Source of the DNA: Corticium candelabrum
Lineage: Eukaryota; Porifera; Homoscleromorpha; Homosclerophorida; Plakinidae
NCBI RefSeq assembly: GCF_963422355.1
Contig: NC_085103.1
Coordinates: 1,805,731-1,869,730 of the forward strand
Direction: 5' to 3'
DNA: 64,000 nucleotides
Shown here: piece by piece, positions 1 through 15,985 of the stretch
Layout: each line of letters begins with the position of its first letter
Numbering within the stretch: the first letter of the stretch is position 1
Translations under genes and position numbers: made by a program
The notes under the pieces: generated by a model
The model's input: only the letters and a program-made list of their open reading frames with translations
Told to the model about the DNA's origin: nothing
Databases searched by the model: none

Positions 1-1460
1 CCCTTTTTCCCTTTTAGACCTTTTTGCTTATCATAAAGACAACGTTTGAATTGCTACGTGAAATGGACGGCTTTCAAGATTCAGGATTCAAGACAGCAGA
101 ATGCTAAAGAACTTACATGTACGCGCACGTATATGCAAGGGTATATAGATGGGCATGCTTCCGCTGCTCCCCAAACCTACAATTGGTAATTACCACTGTG
201 TTCAAGTCAAATTTAAGCGGCACGAACAGCTCTGACTAGATTGTGTCCTGCGATCTAGCTAGATGCACTGTACGCATGATCTGCAGTCATTACATGCTCT
301 CTGCAGCTTTGAAAACTGAGCAACAGCGGAAGTGCTCAGACTAGATTTACGCACAAATCTCCCTTATTGAGACATCCCATGTCCAGACACCTCTAGTGGA
401 CACTTTATCCAATGACGTCAACGCCCGGGGTAATTAAATGTTAAGGAAATTGAAAGGAATCTTTGCATAGATATGCTGCAGAAAAATACTGATAGTTGCC
501 ATGTCAACCATTTTCAACCTCTAGAAAGACCAATTCTTTTACTGATTTCCAAACTTTAAATCTGAGAAACACAAGGTAGTGAAACATTTCTTTGAGATAC
601 AGGCATGTCCACCTTAAAATAGGGTTTGTACCATGGTGTCCGTATCACAAATACTTAAAGGTTTGGGTCTACAAATTTAATGCCTCTGCCAATGTATACA
701 TTATAAAGGGCGTAACGAACCATTAAATTTTACCAAGGCACCTTGTTAATATCAACTTTCAAAAGTGTTGCTAATGTCAATCACGCGACAGTCAACGAAG
801 ACTTACAGACTAGATAACACTAACCAAGTCTATGATTATCTACATGTATACCATCAAATAGGCTAATGCTCTCTTTGTTGATTTTGAAGCCTGCTGGTAA
901 CACATGGAGAGATCTAAGAGTTTCAATCGACTCACAAAATTGAATGCTTTTCAACTGCTACCTCCCTCTTTTCAACTAAAGTTGCCTCATGCCTAGCTAT
1001 ATGTGCCTGGTTATGTAGCTATTTGTGTTACACATATTGGAGCATGTTAAAAATTATTTTCCAACCTTCCAAAACAAGTGAAGTTAATAGCCGTCTAAGT
1101 ATGTTGCAGTAACAAGAAAGAAGTGGTATCGACATCAATGTTACAATGAACAACAAAGTTGGTAGGTAGGAGCTCTGTATAGAATCTGGCAAATACTGAG
1201 TTTTTGAAGTAGGAATAGATTGAAAAATGGTAACATGACACCATATTGCATTGGTGATTCTGATACCATGTACTTATGCAAACACTACTCGGAGCAAGTG
1301 AATAAGGAGGGCTTGGACTTACTCCCCTTCCAACGTCATCTGCAACAAACAATTCCATACTGCAGCCAGGATTCTTCATAAAAAATGTGACCCTTTCCTA
1401 CACAACTTAGAAGCTCGATTGCTACTGCCACTTGCATCAAATCATCTCACCAGACTGACT
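1..1460. repeat. 5' part of duplicated repeat block, copy A
   Basis: No coding region is recognisable. The segment is nearly identical to 27356-28818, so it is part of the duplication described elsewhere. Around 390-430 and 630-665 there are short stretches resembling the 3' end of the pogo/Tigger element at 38790-39136: a GTCCAGACACC motif, then GGTGTCCG before a degraded inverted-repeat end. This suggests that the block contains an old pogo 3' end. The left boundary of the block lies outside the window. Confidence 0.6.
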
Positions 1461-1499
1461 TCTGTGTTTGTGTGTGTGAGTGTGCGTGCGATCGTGTTT

Positions 1500-5106
<3,607 letters not shown>

Positions 5107-5111
5107 TCCGT

Positions 5112-6742
5112 TTTTTTGTTAAATAGTTTTTCATCTTTTGATGTTTGATTCTTGTCATCTTTAGATTTATCTTTTAAAGTTTGATTTTTAGGCACCTATG
5201 CGCTCAAATCTAGACATTAAACGCGCAGTTTGTATTGCTAGTTCTAACATGAATAGAAAATAGAAAATAGAAAATTGAAATGACCGAAGACACTGGACAC
5301 AGCGGGGGGATTAGGGGGCCCAGCGAGGCTTCCATTCGTACTCCTGTCTCATGAGATACATTTCCAACACACAAGCACGTCTTTGTTTTTACTTTACTTT
5401 CCGTCACGTGCCAAACTACGTTGGCAGCTCTTGACAACTCCGCTCTGACACACAACGTCGTGCTAGTGAATACCGCGGTCCCTAGCTGTGTAGGTACGTG
5501 CATTGTACACTACACGCTACCTTTACCGTAGATGAACCGGTTAGAGAAGATGAACAGCTTGACTGCAGATGTAAACGTACGCGCCGACAAAGACAGCCCA
5601 GAGATCATCGAATGACACGGTAGAACTCGATCTACAATAATTTTCTAGCACTATTGAGTCTATTAGCTCTACCTAGCATTGACATAGTAGTCTACTTAGT
5701 AACTAGCTCTAGCTGCAGATTACTAGCTATCAGCATGTTCCTTCAGTTGTAGCCGCACACTATTCTACGTTAGTTGAGTTAAGCCTGGTTCCCCATACAC
5801 CTCGCGTTGCGACGGAGCGTCTCGCGTTAAAGAAGGCCGTTTTCGACGCGACGCGCTGGAATAGGAAAAAGTCCTATCCAACACGTGGCGTCGCGTTGCG
5901 TCGGAAACGGCCTCCTCTGACGCGAGACGACGCAAGGTGTATTGTGAACCAGGCTTCAATTAATTGAGTTGAGTTGAGCAAATAGAGTTCAGCTGAGTTG
6001 ACTTCAACTAAAGTTCAGAAGGCGTTGACGATGGACGTGCATGTCTGTTTACTTGGTGAGTTCTGCGACGTCATGCAAATAAGAAACGTAACCTGCTATA
6101 GAGTACCACGCCCACCCTTGTATACGGTACCGGTACCGTGTACTATATCTAGAGTGTGCCCGTGAAAGTGCGCAGTCTATTACTAAATTAATTGTAGTAG
6201 GTTGACGGTCTCGATGTTTTAATTGTGTCTCGATTCTTCCTAGACAAAAAACCTCGTTCTGTATACTTCGTCACCACAGTTGTCAACTTGGCGATCCGCT
6301 AGTGGGAAGCTTATCTAAATACATATATATTCGTAGCATTTCCCCTACAACCGGTTCATCTACGGTAAAGGTAGCGTGTTGTGTACAATGCACGTACCTA
6401 AACAGCTAGGGACCGCGGTATTCACTGGCACGACGTTGTGTGTCAGAGCGGAGTTGTCAAGAGCTGCCAACGTGGTTTGGCACGTGATCGAAAACAAACA
6501 CCTGTGTGTTGGAAATGCAATCTCTTGAGACAAGCGTACAAGTGGAAGCCCCGCTGAGACCCCACTGTGTCTAGTGTTTTCGGTCATTTCAATTTTCTAT
6601 TTTCTATTTTCTATTCATGTTAGAAATGTTCAAATTTCTAGTTTTGAGCACATAGGTGCCTAAAAATCAAACTTTAAAGGATAAATCTAAAAATCACAAG
6701 AATCAAACGTCAAAAGATGAAAAGCCATTTTACAAAGAAATA
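5112..6742. mobile_element. Fold-back element with terminal inverted repeats over 400 bp
   Basis: The segment at about 5112-5545 is repeated in inverted orientation at about 6345-6742 with modest divergence. Examples are CATCTTTTGATGTTTGATTC near 5150 against its complement near 6700, and ACCGTAGATGAACCGGTT near 5526 against AACCGGTTCATCTACGGT near 6348. The arms enclose about 800 bp with no recognisable gene. This is the form of a fold-back or TIR-rich non-autonomous DNA transposon. The superfamily and target duplication could not be determined. Its left end abuts the LINE (GT)n tract. Confidence 0.75.
5781..5956. mobile_element. CpG-rich palindromic MITE inside the fold-back loop
   Basis: A 176-bp imperfect palindrome begins with AAGCCTGGTTCC and ends with GAACCAGGCTT. 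The arms are rich in CGCG, GCGTTGCG and CGACGC. It has no coding capacity beyond a chance 64-codon ORF. The palindrome lies in the spacer of the larger inverted repeat, so this is a hairpin within a hairpin. Confidence 0.7.
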
Positions 6743-6834
6743 ATAAAGTGAAATAAAAAATAAAAAAATTTAAAAAATTTAAAAAAATAAATGAAAATTG
6801 AAAATTGCAAAATGAAAACATAAAAATTGAAATG

Positions 6835-9000
6835 TAGACAATTATATGGCCGGACCATCCATTGACCGTAGAGAAACATTTCTGGAGATGCGCACAATAC
6901 CAATTATATAAATAATTTAAGTCGCTTGGTGTCCGGAAGGTATGAGTGTAAAAAGTTATATTATAATTAATTATAAAATTAAGCTAACAGACTGTAAAGA
7001 CTATAAACACCTGTACCATGAAATGGTCAAATGCTCTCTTTTATGATCATGAAGGCTGCTGGCTAAGCCGCGAATAAGTCGAAATTTTTTATAGACACAC
7101 GCAATTAAAATGTTTTTAAATGTTACGCCCACTTTTTCAAAGGAGGCAGTTGCCTGGGTTCCCTCATGCGTAGTAATACGCTCGTGATATGTAGCACATT
7201 TTCTTTACACACATGGCAGTTAAAGTAAACAATCGTCTTTGAGTCTTTCTGTTATTGACATTAATTTTCCATGTCGAAATGTATTGTGCACATGAAAGTT
7301 CATTTGTTGTTTATTAGCTAGAGTGTGAGTTGGTGGTCATATCCGTCAAATTATCCATAGTTTCCGGTGAGAACGCTACTGTATCCGTAGCGCATGCGCA
7401 CTTAGGCTTATAAAATTTTGTCAACTGACGCAATGGCGCCTGGCAGGTCTCCTAAGGTGAACCTGTCATTGTCACCTAAGCTGACCTAATTTGGGAAGGC
7501 GGAGACTTAACGTGTTATTTTCAGCACCAGCTGCTGCATGAGGAGAAGGTATTGGACTAGTACGTTCCGTACTAACTCATTGCCTTTTTTGAATTGTTTG
7601 AGTGCACTAGCTATATCAGATTCTCCTACGAAGCCGACCACCTTCCAGCAGATCGAGGCAACGCTTGTTGACTAAAGTAACTTGTGACTACAGATTTCAT
7701 CAATCCTGCTCAACTCTCAACTCTAGTCAATCAGAATGAGGTAAAGTTGAACGAAAAATTGTGTGTGTTTACGTTTTTCAGTTGCATTTTTGGGACTTGT
7801 AGCCGTTACTCGTCCAGAAGACTTGGGTTGATAGGCGATTTTCACACTATGGTGTTGATACTCGACCTGGTATTCATGGCAACTGTTTCAGGTTAGTATC
7901 GTATAGCCTGTAAGAAATGTCTGGTCATTTTCTATGGGCATGACTGAATGCATACGCGCGTCTCTTTACTTCATAATGCTGAAATTCTAAACTATTCGAT
8001 AGGTCTGCTGGTTTGTTGTTTATGCCTTTCTGACTTGATGTCCTAGTGTTCTAATAGACTGTCTTTGCTCTATCGAGCTTTCTTAGTCAAGGCATACCTC
8101 ATGACTGTCAATTCTAAATAGACTTGAATTGTCAACGGATAATGCAAGTTGAAATGATGGAGTGCAGAAAGTTTTGCGGATTGGCTTGTTTATACGTTTT
8201 GACACTGCAGCTAATCTCTTAATATAAATATACGACCAGGAAAATGTTAGGATGTAAGCTGACAATATCTATACCTCATCAGCGATGATGCAGGAGAGTA
8301 TTTGCGGGCAACCTTAGCATTGCTGTCAGGGGGTTGGTCCAAATAATTGGGTTTCACTCATTCACGCCACCTTTGATCCGTCTCAGAATTGACAAATGTG
8401 TTTGAACCAAAGCAGACTAATCTAATGTAGTTTGTCTACCTCAAGGAGTTTTCAGTAGCTTATCAAACGTTTAAAATGTGGCAAAAGATGTGTTGTATTT
8501 ACCTCGATAAGCGAGAATTTCTAAAGGAAACTGATGTAGCTACAAAATTTTCTGAAATGTGGTAGCATACATAGAAAAGATTGCAAATAGGGATTAATTC
8601 TTCATGAACATGAAACACGATGTGGTGCACGTCACTTACTCAGTCAAGAAACGCTCAGCAAGTGGAACTAGGTAATTGCAATGTACCTTGTTTGTCAATC
8701 AAGAAATCCTGCTAAGTAAGTGACTAAGTGTTTTGGAAATGTGGCAACATGATGAAGTTCCAGTCATTGACTGATAACCAGACCGTGTACTAGGTGATCA
8801 AACGTTTCTGAAATGTGCAATAGCATAATGCGATTTACCAGGTTGTCAAGCAAGTGACGGTGCTTGTCAAACGTTTCTGGAAAGTCGCCACATTGCGAAC
8901 CCACTAAGGAGAGTGCTAGGCATGGCAATATAATGCGAGGTACGTTAGCTATCATCTCATGCACTGCAAGAGAATAATCAACTCGCGGTTTAGGCGCACA
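6835..9000. repeat. Repeat block shared with 39050-43310
   Basis: Long stretches match the block at 39050-43310. Examples are the pogo-like end GGTGTCCGG near 6932, the A/T-rich ATTATAATTAATTATA run near 6960, CTAACTCATTGCC near 7571, and CTCAACTCTCAACTCTAGTC near 7707. The second copy carries a transposon where this one is uninterrupted near 7620, so this copy represents the empty site. No protein was recognised. Confidence 0.7.
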
Positions 9001-9675
9001 TTGTTATCACACTTCTAAGCTGTTCTGTCTGTTCGAAAACCAGACTGTCGTGATTGACTCCTCCTCCCTAGCCTATATAGCACATGCAAGCACGCGATTA
9101 GTACGGCGTTTACTGTTTAAAAAAGAACAGACTCTAGAAAGCGTAACATTCACATGCATTTCAATCTCATGCACGCTCTGTGCCTTGTAATCGATCGCTC
9201 TAGGCAGTAAACCTACTATATTATTTTGGCTATCACTGTGCTACTCTATCATCTCGAGACCGCAACCCACTCACATTGCAGGATTGAAGAAGCCCTTAAG
9301 CTGACAGCCTGAGTTGGGGGGGGGCGGGTTACACGAGCCGCCCGCTCAGCTGTGTAAGTCGGCTTTCAATCCAATGTATACCGGCGTGTAATACGCCAGA
9401 CACGACTGTAGGTTTGTAAAGGCGCCTACTATGTGAAACTTGTCAGCCTCTGCTCACATTCTCTATGGTTCCAGTAGTAACGCTGTGGACTATAAACTGA
9501 CCATGAACCATGGTGATGGGATTGCAGAACACGCGCTCGTTGTTATCGATGCATTAGTTTGGTCCAGATTTCGACCATCCCAGGGGCCATTCAATGTGTC
9601 CAGCCCCCTCCTCACGCTTTTCGTGTTAATTGGCAGGTGCCAGTACGCCTGCAGCAACTGTTTGCTAACCAAGGC
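9001..9675. other. Unassigned sequence
   Basis: I see no recognisable gene or repeat here. A run of nine G at 9317-9325 and a short open frame from 9440 are not supported by any family resemblance. Confidence 0.4.
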
Positions 9676-10345
9676 TAGCACTTTAGCGCTTCTTCATTTC
9701 TATTGTTTTTATCATTTCTCCTCATTCTATATATATATATGATATAATTTGAAATATATAATTTGAAAGGTCAAAAGACAACACGACGTCATTGTGACGT
9801 CAGTGGTCTATTTTGGTGTACTAAGCACCTCCCACTTTGAAGTAGGGATATAGACAGACGGATTCATCTGCATTTGATCCCGCCAGTTGGTCTCCCAAAC
9901 CGGTAACTGACTTCCTATTGTTCATTGAATCGTGATAGTTGCTGGAATAGAACACAAAGTCACAAGAACAAGTACTTTGATGCGTCAAATGAGTTACATC
10001 TCGAATCAAGTTCGTTAGTTGTACATGTTTGGTTGTTTAGTTGCCATGGACAGCTAAGATTCCGCACTCTCAGAATAGTGGACTAGCTGGGTATCTACCT
10101 TTCTAATAGATCGCCATTCATGCGGCTGATATGCTTGTTTGAACATAAATACGAAAAATGAGAACCACATCATGTCGTAGCCAGCAAACAAATGAATTGA
10201 GGGTGTGCTAACCTTTTAAAGTAATTTTCTGCACATTCCGTTTGCACGGGGAATCACCGGGGTAATCTTGGAACAAATAGAAACCTGTAAAAGTTGTGAT
10301 TGAATTCAAAATTATTCAACACAGCCAGTTTAAACGCCTTGACGA
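9676..10345. repeat. About 670-bp dispersed repeat, copy 1
   Basis: The segment is closely similar to 13441-14126, from the CTTTAG start through an (AT)n stretch, GACGTCATTGTGACGTCA and a shared end at CACAGCCAGTTTAAACG. The second copy lies inside the gypsy element. No long ORF is shared and no clear terminal inverted repeat was seen. The type of element is unknown. Confidence 0.7.
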
Positions 10346-10969
10346 TTTTTAATTTTTGGAGAAGTCGTGCTCTTTGCTTATAATTTGTGCCTGCTCGTCA
10401 TTTGTTGATCGCCAAAAACAGGCATAGGAAGATCGTCTCCATTCAATTACTAAGCAAACTTTTCTGCTGGTGCTACACGAGCAGGTAAGGCTGTAAAGAT
10501 AGTACCAAAGGTTGGATGATTTTTCTGGACTTTAATATGGGATCTGGCTCGATGATTGGAGTGATAGGTACCACTCGGTGCTACTAGTGTATAGCGGAGA
10601 TTTCTCTGTCTCGTCTTTATGGCATAAACGGTAGCATACCTCACGCAGTCACTGGTGTACACCATAACAATCTCTGGAGTACACAAGACTCTGATGTAGT
10701 GGATTCAAGCATCACAAAAAAAAGACAGAAAACAAAAATATGAAAGTGCAAAAGCGATACGAACATTTGCCTGAGAATGGATTTCAGTAACTCTGTGCCA
10801 TAAAGAACTTTTCAACCTTTGCAACATAATTTTCTGATGAGAACGTTTAAAAATTTAGGAATAGTAACAAAGTTTAGTTATCAAACGCTTTCTATATTAG
10901 ATTGCACTGATATTAGTTTGCTGACTGTAGTGTTATAGAAAATTGTGTCCTATTAGACGTAATTTGTAT
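10346..10969. other. Unassigned sequence left of the gypsy element
   Basis: There is a 78-codon minus-strand open frame at 10450-10686 without recognisable motifs. Nothing else was found. The last four bases (10966-10969, GTAT) are the probable target duplication of the gypsy element. Confidence 0.4.
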
Positions 10970-11088
10970 TGCAGTGAACACAACTCAGCATTTATTTCTT
11001 GTGCTCGCGCCACTAATCTACTGCATACGGGAACACTGTTCTACCCCGGATTCAGTTAGTACGTAAACTATCTCTCCAATCTACTACA
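10970..11088 (-). repeat. 3' LTR of the gypsy element
   Basis: The LTR is 119 bp, begins TG and ends CA, and ends in CTCTCCAATCTACTACA. It aligns along its length with 16875-16989 but with roughly a fifth of positions different. A purine-rich tract (on the minus strand GAGGGAAGG, about 11091-11099) lies just inside it and fits the plus-strand priming site. Confidence 0.8.
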
Positions 11089-12331
11089 ATCCTTCCCTCA
11101 ACTATAGTCGCTGCTATAAGTCCAGTCTGTCCATCGTCGGAGTTGTCTTTCCCAGCTGTTTCGGTTAGTTGATCATCTGCTTGAATGGTTTCCGTTTGTG
11201 GTCGTTTAGCAGAATGTGGAAGAGGTGGTGCTTCTACATCCTGTTTGTATGACCCGGTTCCTTGCTCAGGGGTTCCTACTTTGCCTCCTGTTTTGCTCAG
11301 CAGTTGCGGTTCTCTGTGCCGGATTTGATCCTGATGCCTACGTATTATATCCTCTGTTCTTCCTATTGATATGTAAATTACAATGGCCCTGTCGCCTCCA
11401 CTATATTGGCAGCATTCCACGCGGCTCCCTCGTTATGATTCCGAGCATAAACGGTATCTCCCGCTTGTAAAACTCTATCCCACGCCGTTCGATCATGGCC
11501 TTCCTTTTGCATCACCCGTTCCTCTAACCTTGGTTTGACCAAGTCCAGGCGAGTCTTGAGTTTTCGTTCAATGAAGAGTTCGGCTGGAGATACTCTCGAG
11601 GCGTTGTGTGGTTTGTTCGGTATGCAAACAAAAAAAAACGACTAATCCGCTCTTCCAAAGTATCTACTATCACTTTCTTCACTCCAGCCTTGAATTTCTA
11701 GGTGGCACGTTCTGATAAACCATTGGAAGCTGGGCGATATGGTGCAATTTTGATATGTTGGATGCCACTTTGCCTCATGAACTGTGAAACACACTGCTGG
11801 TAAAAGAACCCCGTTATCCTAGACTAACGTCTGGGAGTCTGTTGAACAAAAGCATTTCGCAGTTTAAGTAGCGCCAGAAAACCTGTAGACGCATGCCTTG
11901 TGTTGTAAACCTCAATCCACTTCGAGTGTGCATCCACTCTTACTAGAAACATCGACCCTAACAACTGTCCTGCACAGTCCGCGTGTACTCTTGACCATGG
12001 TTTTTGGACACTGCCTTGGGAGTAACGGCGCTGTAGGAGGGTTGGGGCGGATAATTTGGCATATTTCACATTTCCTGATCAGCTGTTCCACCTCTACGTT
12101 AATGCTTGGCCACCAAAACGTAAACCTTGCCAATCCTTCAACAATAGCAGTTTCCGAATGGGGATGATGAAGGTCTGTCAAGATCAGCGTGCGGCATGCA
12201 AGCGGTATCACAACCATGATTCCCCAAACTACACAGTCAGCCTCCACGGACAGTTCTTGACTCCTTATCTTATATGGTCGCACATCTTCTGCTACTTTTA
12301 GTGGCCAGCCTTCTCTAACCCATGGTCTCAC
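11089..12331 (-). pseudogene. Gypsy integrase remnant
   Basis: On the minus strand, frames at 12331-11912 show an integrase zinc-binding module: HHPHSETAIVEGLARF, then CEICQ, giving the H-H-C-C pattern. The catalytic core follows (VHADCAGQLLGSMF and SKWIEVYNTRHA, at 12069-11824). Beyond about 11700 the sequence is a degraded C-terminal tail. Frameshifts separate the pieces. Integrase would insert the cDNA copy, but this one cannot be functional. Confidence 0.75.
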
Positions 12332-13440
12332 TTGAGACAGTACTGTGTCGTTGGTGGTCCACCATGCAATCTGTGTAGATGTAAATGAATGTTTCTCCAG
12401 CTGTTCTAAAACGTAAAGTTTAGCCTTCGTCCGTCATGTATGGTGTGGTAGATCCTGTAGGGGCACTCGGATTAGTGAGTCAGTATTGCTGTACCTCTTC
12501 CCTGCTTAGTAGCGAAAGGTAAACTGATTTACCACCAATAGTGGCGCCCAACGTTGAATTCGTGCCGAAGCCGTCACTGGCATGCTCTGTCCTTCGCCAA
12601 CCAGCCCCTTCAGTGGTTGGTAATCAGACAAAAGGTCAAAGTGTAGGCCATTAATATAACGGTGGAATTTTGAAATTCTAACACGATTGCAGCCCATTTA
12701 CAGTCAATCTGTGAATAATTTTTCAGGTGCGGATAGCAATCTCGATGCAAACACAATAGGACATTCATTGCCATTTTCACGTCTGTGCGACAAAACGGCA
12801 ACTAGTCCAAAAGGTGAGGCATTACATGCCGGCAACAGTGGTAACTTGGTATTGTAGTGTACCAGTACCCGAGAAGTTCTCAACAACCTTTTCGATTCCT
12901 GGAAAGCCTTTCCTTCGTCCTCTCACCGTTTTCATGTTTCTTCTTTCTGTAAAAGGACATGCAGCGGTGTCAACACTGTCGTGTCGCTCGATCTGGAAGG
13001 AACTTACTGTGGTAGGTCAGCATTCCAAGGTATGCCTTCAACTCTGATACTCCTCGTGGTATCGGTGAATCTCGAATGGCCCTCACCTTTATCTCCGTGG
13101 GGTGCAATCCATCCTTGTCGATTCGATGACCGAGATACAGCAGAATCCTTCACAAACTGATACTTTGTCTTTTTGTAATGTCAACCCAGTTTCCCTTAGT
13201 CTCTTCAAAACTTCTCTCAAGCTCTACAAGTGCTCAGCCTGACTCTTACCCGCTTTCAAGATATCGTCAAGGTATACCACGATGCCCGACATGTCTTTTA
13301 GCAAGCCTTCCATGATCCTCTAAAATATGGCGGGTGCAGAGGCTATTCCAAAAGGTAACCGGGGGTAACGAAACAGTCCTATATGCGTGTTAATGGTTGT
13401 CAGTTCTTGGGACTGTTCCTCTAGACGTAACTGGTGGTAA
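12302..13440 (-). pseudogene. Gypsy RT-RNase H segment, duplicate 1
   Basis: This segment is homologous throughout to 14130-15262. Recognisable pieces on the minus strand include an RNase H start (LPACNASPFGLVAVLSH) near 12820 and KDMSGIVVYLDDILKAG near 13270, the RT catalytic YLDD. It stops at 13440, in the RT palm, where the 690-bp foreign repeat begins. The two duplicates differ at many sites, so the duplication is not recent. Confidence 0.75.
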
Positions 13441-13482
13441 CTTTAGTGCTTTTAAATTTCTATTGATACTATCATTTCTCCT

Positions 13483-13524
<42 letters not shown>

Positions 13525-14126
13525 TATATATTATAATTTGAAATATATAATTTGAAAGGCCAAATGATAACATGACGTCATTGTGACGTCAGTGGTCTAT
13601 TTTGGTTCACTACGCACCTCCCACTTTGAAGACGAATATAGAGAGAGAAATTCATCTGCATTTGATCTCGCCAGTGTGTCTCTCAAACCGGTAAATGACT
13701 TCGTATTGTTCATTGAATCGTGATTGTGGCTGGAATAGAACACAATGTCACAAGAACAAGTACTTTGATGCGTCAAATAAGATATATCTCGAATCAAGTT
13801 CGTTAGCTGTACATGTTTGGTTGTTTAGTTGCAATGGACAGCTAAGAGTCCACACTCTCAGAATAGTGGACCAGCTGGGTAAATACCTTTCTAATAGATC
13901 GCCATTCATGCGGCTGATATTCTTCTTTGAACATAAATACGAAGACTGAGAGCCACATCATGTCGTAGCCATCAACAAAATGAATTGAGGGTGTGCTGAC
14001 CTTGTATAGCAATTTTCCGCACATTCCGCTTGCACGGGCAATCGCCGGGGTCATCTTGGAACAAACACAAACCCGCAGAAATTGTGATTGACTTCGAAAT
14101 TATCCAACACAGCCAGTTTAAACGTT
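13441..14126. repeat. 690-bp dispersed repeat, copy 2, inside the gypsy element
   Basis: This matches 9676-10345. It sits exactly between the two RT-RNase H duplicates, and neither junction continues the gypsy reading direction. A pure (AT)n run lies at about 13490-13520. It may mark a recombination junction between two gypsy copies, or a filler copied at the break. Confidence 0.7.
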
Positions 14127-14129
14127 ATG

Positions 14130-15890
14130 GTCAGCCTTCCCTAACCCATGTTCTCACTTGAGACAGTACTGGGTCGTTGGTGGTCCACCATGCAATCTGT
14201 TTAGCTGTAAATGAAAGTTTCTCCATCTGTTCCAAAACGTAAAGCATTGCTTTAGGCTGGCATGTATGGTGTAATAAATCCGGTAGGGGCACTAGGATTA
14301 GTGCGTCAGCATTGCTGCGCCTCTTTCCTGCATAGTAGCGAAAGGTATACTGATATCCCGCCAATGGTAGCGCCCACCTTTGAATTCGTGCCGAAGCCGT
14401 CACTGGAATGCTTCGTCCTTCGCCAAGCAGTGCCTTCAGTGGTTGGTGATGAGACAAAAGTTCAAAGTGTCGGACATAGATCCAACGGTAAAAATTTGAA
14501 TTTGCAAACACTATTGCAGCCTTCACGAAAAATCTGTGAATAATTTTGTCAGGTGCAGACACCAATCTCGATGCAACCGCAATTAGACGTTCATTCCCAT
14601 TTCCAAGTTTGTGCGACAAAACGGCACCTAGTCCGAAAGGTAAGGTATTACATGCCAGCAACAGTGGTAACTTGGTACTGTAGTCTACCAGTACCCGAGA
14701 AGTTCTCAACAACCTTTTCGATCCTGGAAAGCCTTGTCTTCATCCTCTCACCGTTTCCATGTTTCTTCTTTCTGTGAAATGGCATGCAGTGGTGCCAAAA
14801 CTGTTGTGTCGCTCGATCTGGAAGGAACTTACTGTAGTAGGTTAGCATTCCAAGGTGTGACTTCAACTCTGATAGTCCCTATGGTATCGGTGCATCTCGA
14901 ATGACCTTCACCTTTATCTCCGTGGGGTAATCAATTTTTGTGGATTCGATGTCCTACATACACGACAGAATCCTTCACAAACTGACACTTTGTCTTTTCG
15001 TAATCTAAACTCAGTTTCGCTTAGTCTCTTCACAACTTCTCCCAAGTTCTCCAAGTGCTCAGTCTGACTCTTTCCCGTTATCAAGATATCGTCAAGGTAT
15101 ACCACAACAACCGACATGTCTTTTAGCAAGCCTTTCATGATCCTCTAAAATATGGCTAGTGCTGAGGCTATTACAAATGGTAACCGGGGGTAACGAAAAA
15201 GTCCTTTATGCGTGTTCATGGTTGTCAGTTCTTGGGACTGTTCCTCCAGACGTAACTGGTGGTATGCTCGGTTCAGGTCTAGTTTTGACAATGCTACCCA
15301 TCCTGCTAACTGTGACAGCAAGTCATGTCCGAAAATGGGTGTCGGCCAACTTCCAATATGGGATTTACCGTTGTCTTTTAATCTCCACAAATCCATCCGG
15401 TTGCATTGGACTTCACCACTGCAACAGTTGGTGTGGCGCAATCTAAAATTTTCACTGGGCTAATAATACCTGCTGCTTGAAGCCTGAACAGCTCTTCTTC
15501 CACTTCTCTTTCAGTGCATATGGCACATTTCTTGTCTTATGAAACCGACATGCTGCTTATGACTTTGTGTTGAGTGTGGCTTGGATATCTTTCAACTCTC
15601 CAAGGTCAGCCAGAAAAACCTCTCGGTTCTCTTCTAACCGCTCCTGTAGGCTACTCTGTGTGTGTGTGTAGACTGAACAGTGCCTTCCAATCCACCTGTA
15701 TGTGTCGTAATCAATCTCTACACAGCAAACTCCGTCCGTTTCCTTCCACCAAGTGTAACTCCAGTAGTTTGGACAAGCCTTGATAGTCCCCAACACTCTA
15801 ATTACTCTGCCCCATTTGGTCTCAGTATGGGGTTCTCTCTCTAAGATGTGGAGGAGACAGTACCCACATTGTCTTCTATGTTGTGGCACT
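14130..15890 (-). pseudogene. Gypsy protease linker, RT and RNase H, duplicate 2
   Basis: Reading leftwards on the minus strand, the linker between protease and RT (LLCRDWLRHIQVDW) lies near 15690. The RT fingers and palm ([20 protein letters not shown]) lie near 15290, and the RT active site (VVVYLDDILITG) near 15100. LGMLTYYSKFLPDRATQ follows near 14850. RNase H occupies 14712-14131, with LLACNTLPFGLGAVLSH and SNADALILVPLP. Several frameshifts and stops break it. The gypsy fragment at 43311-43582 is a relative of the linker region. Confidence 0.8.
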
Positions 15891-15985
15891 AATTACTGTC
15901 ACCGTTGCTCTTGTGTCAATCTCCATAGTCAAGCATCTCCCATTTATTTCCATTTACGTCGTCAAAGCAACCGCTTTGGGTTTGC

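Noticed and set aside
11216..11470. 84-codon plus-strand frame with hydrophobic stretch
   Set aside because: It is the antisense shadow of the gypsy integrase C-terminal region.
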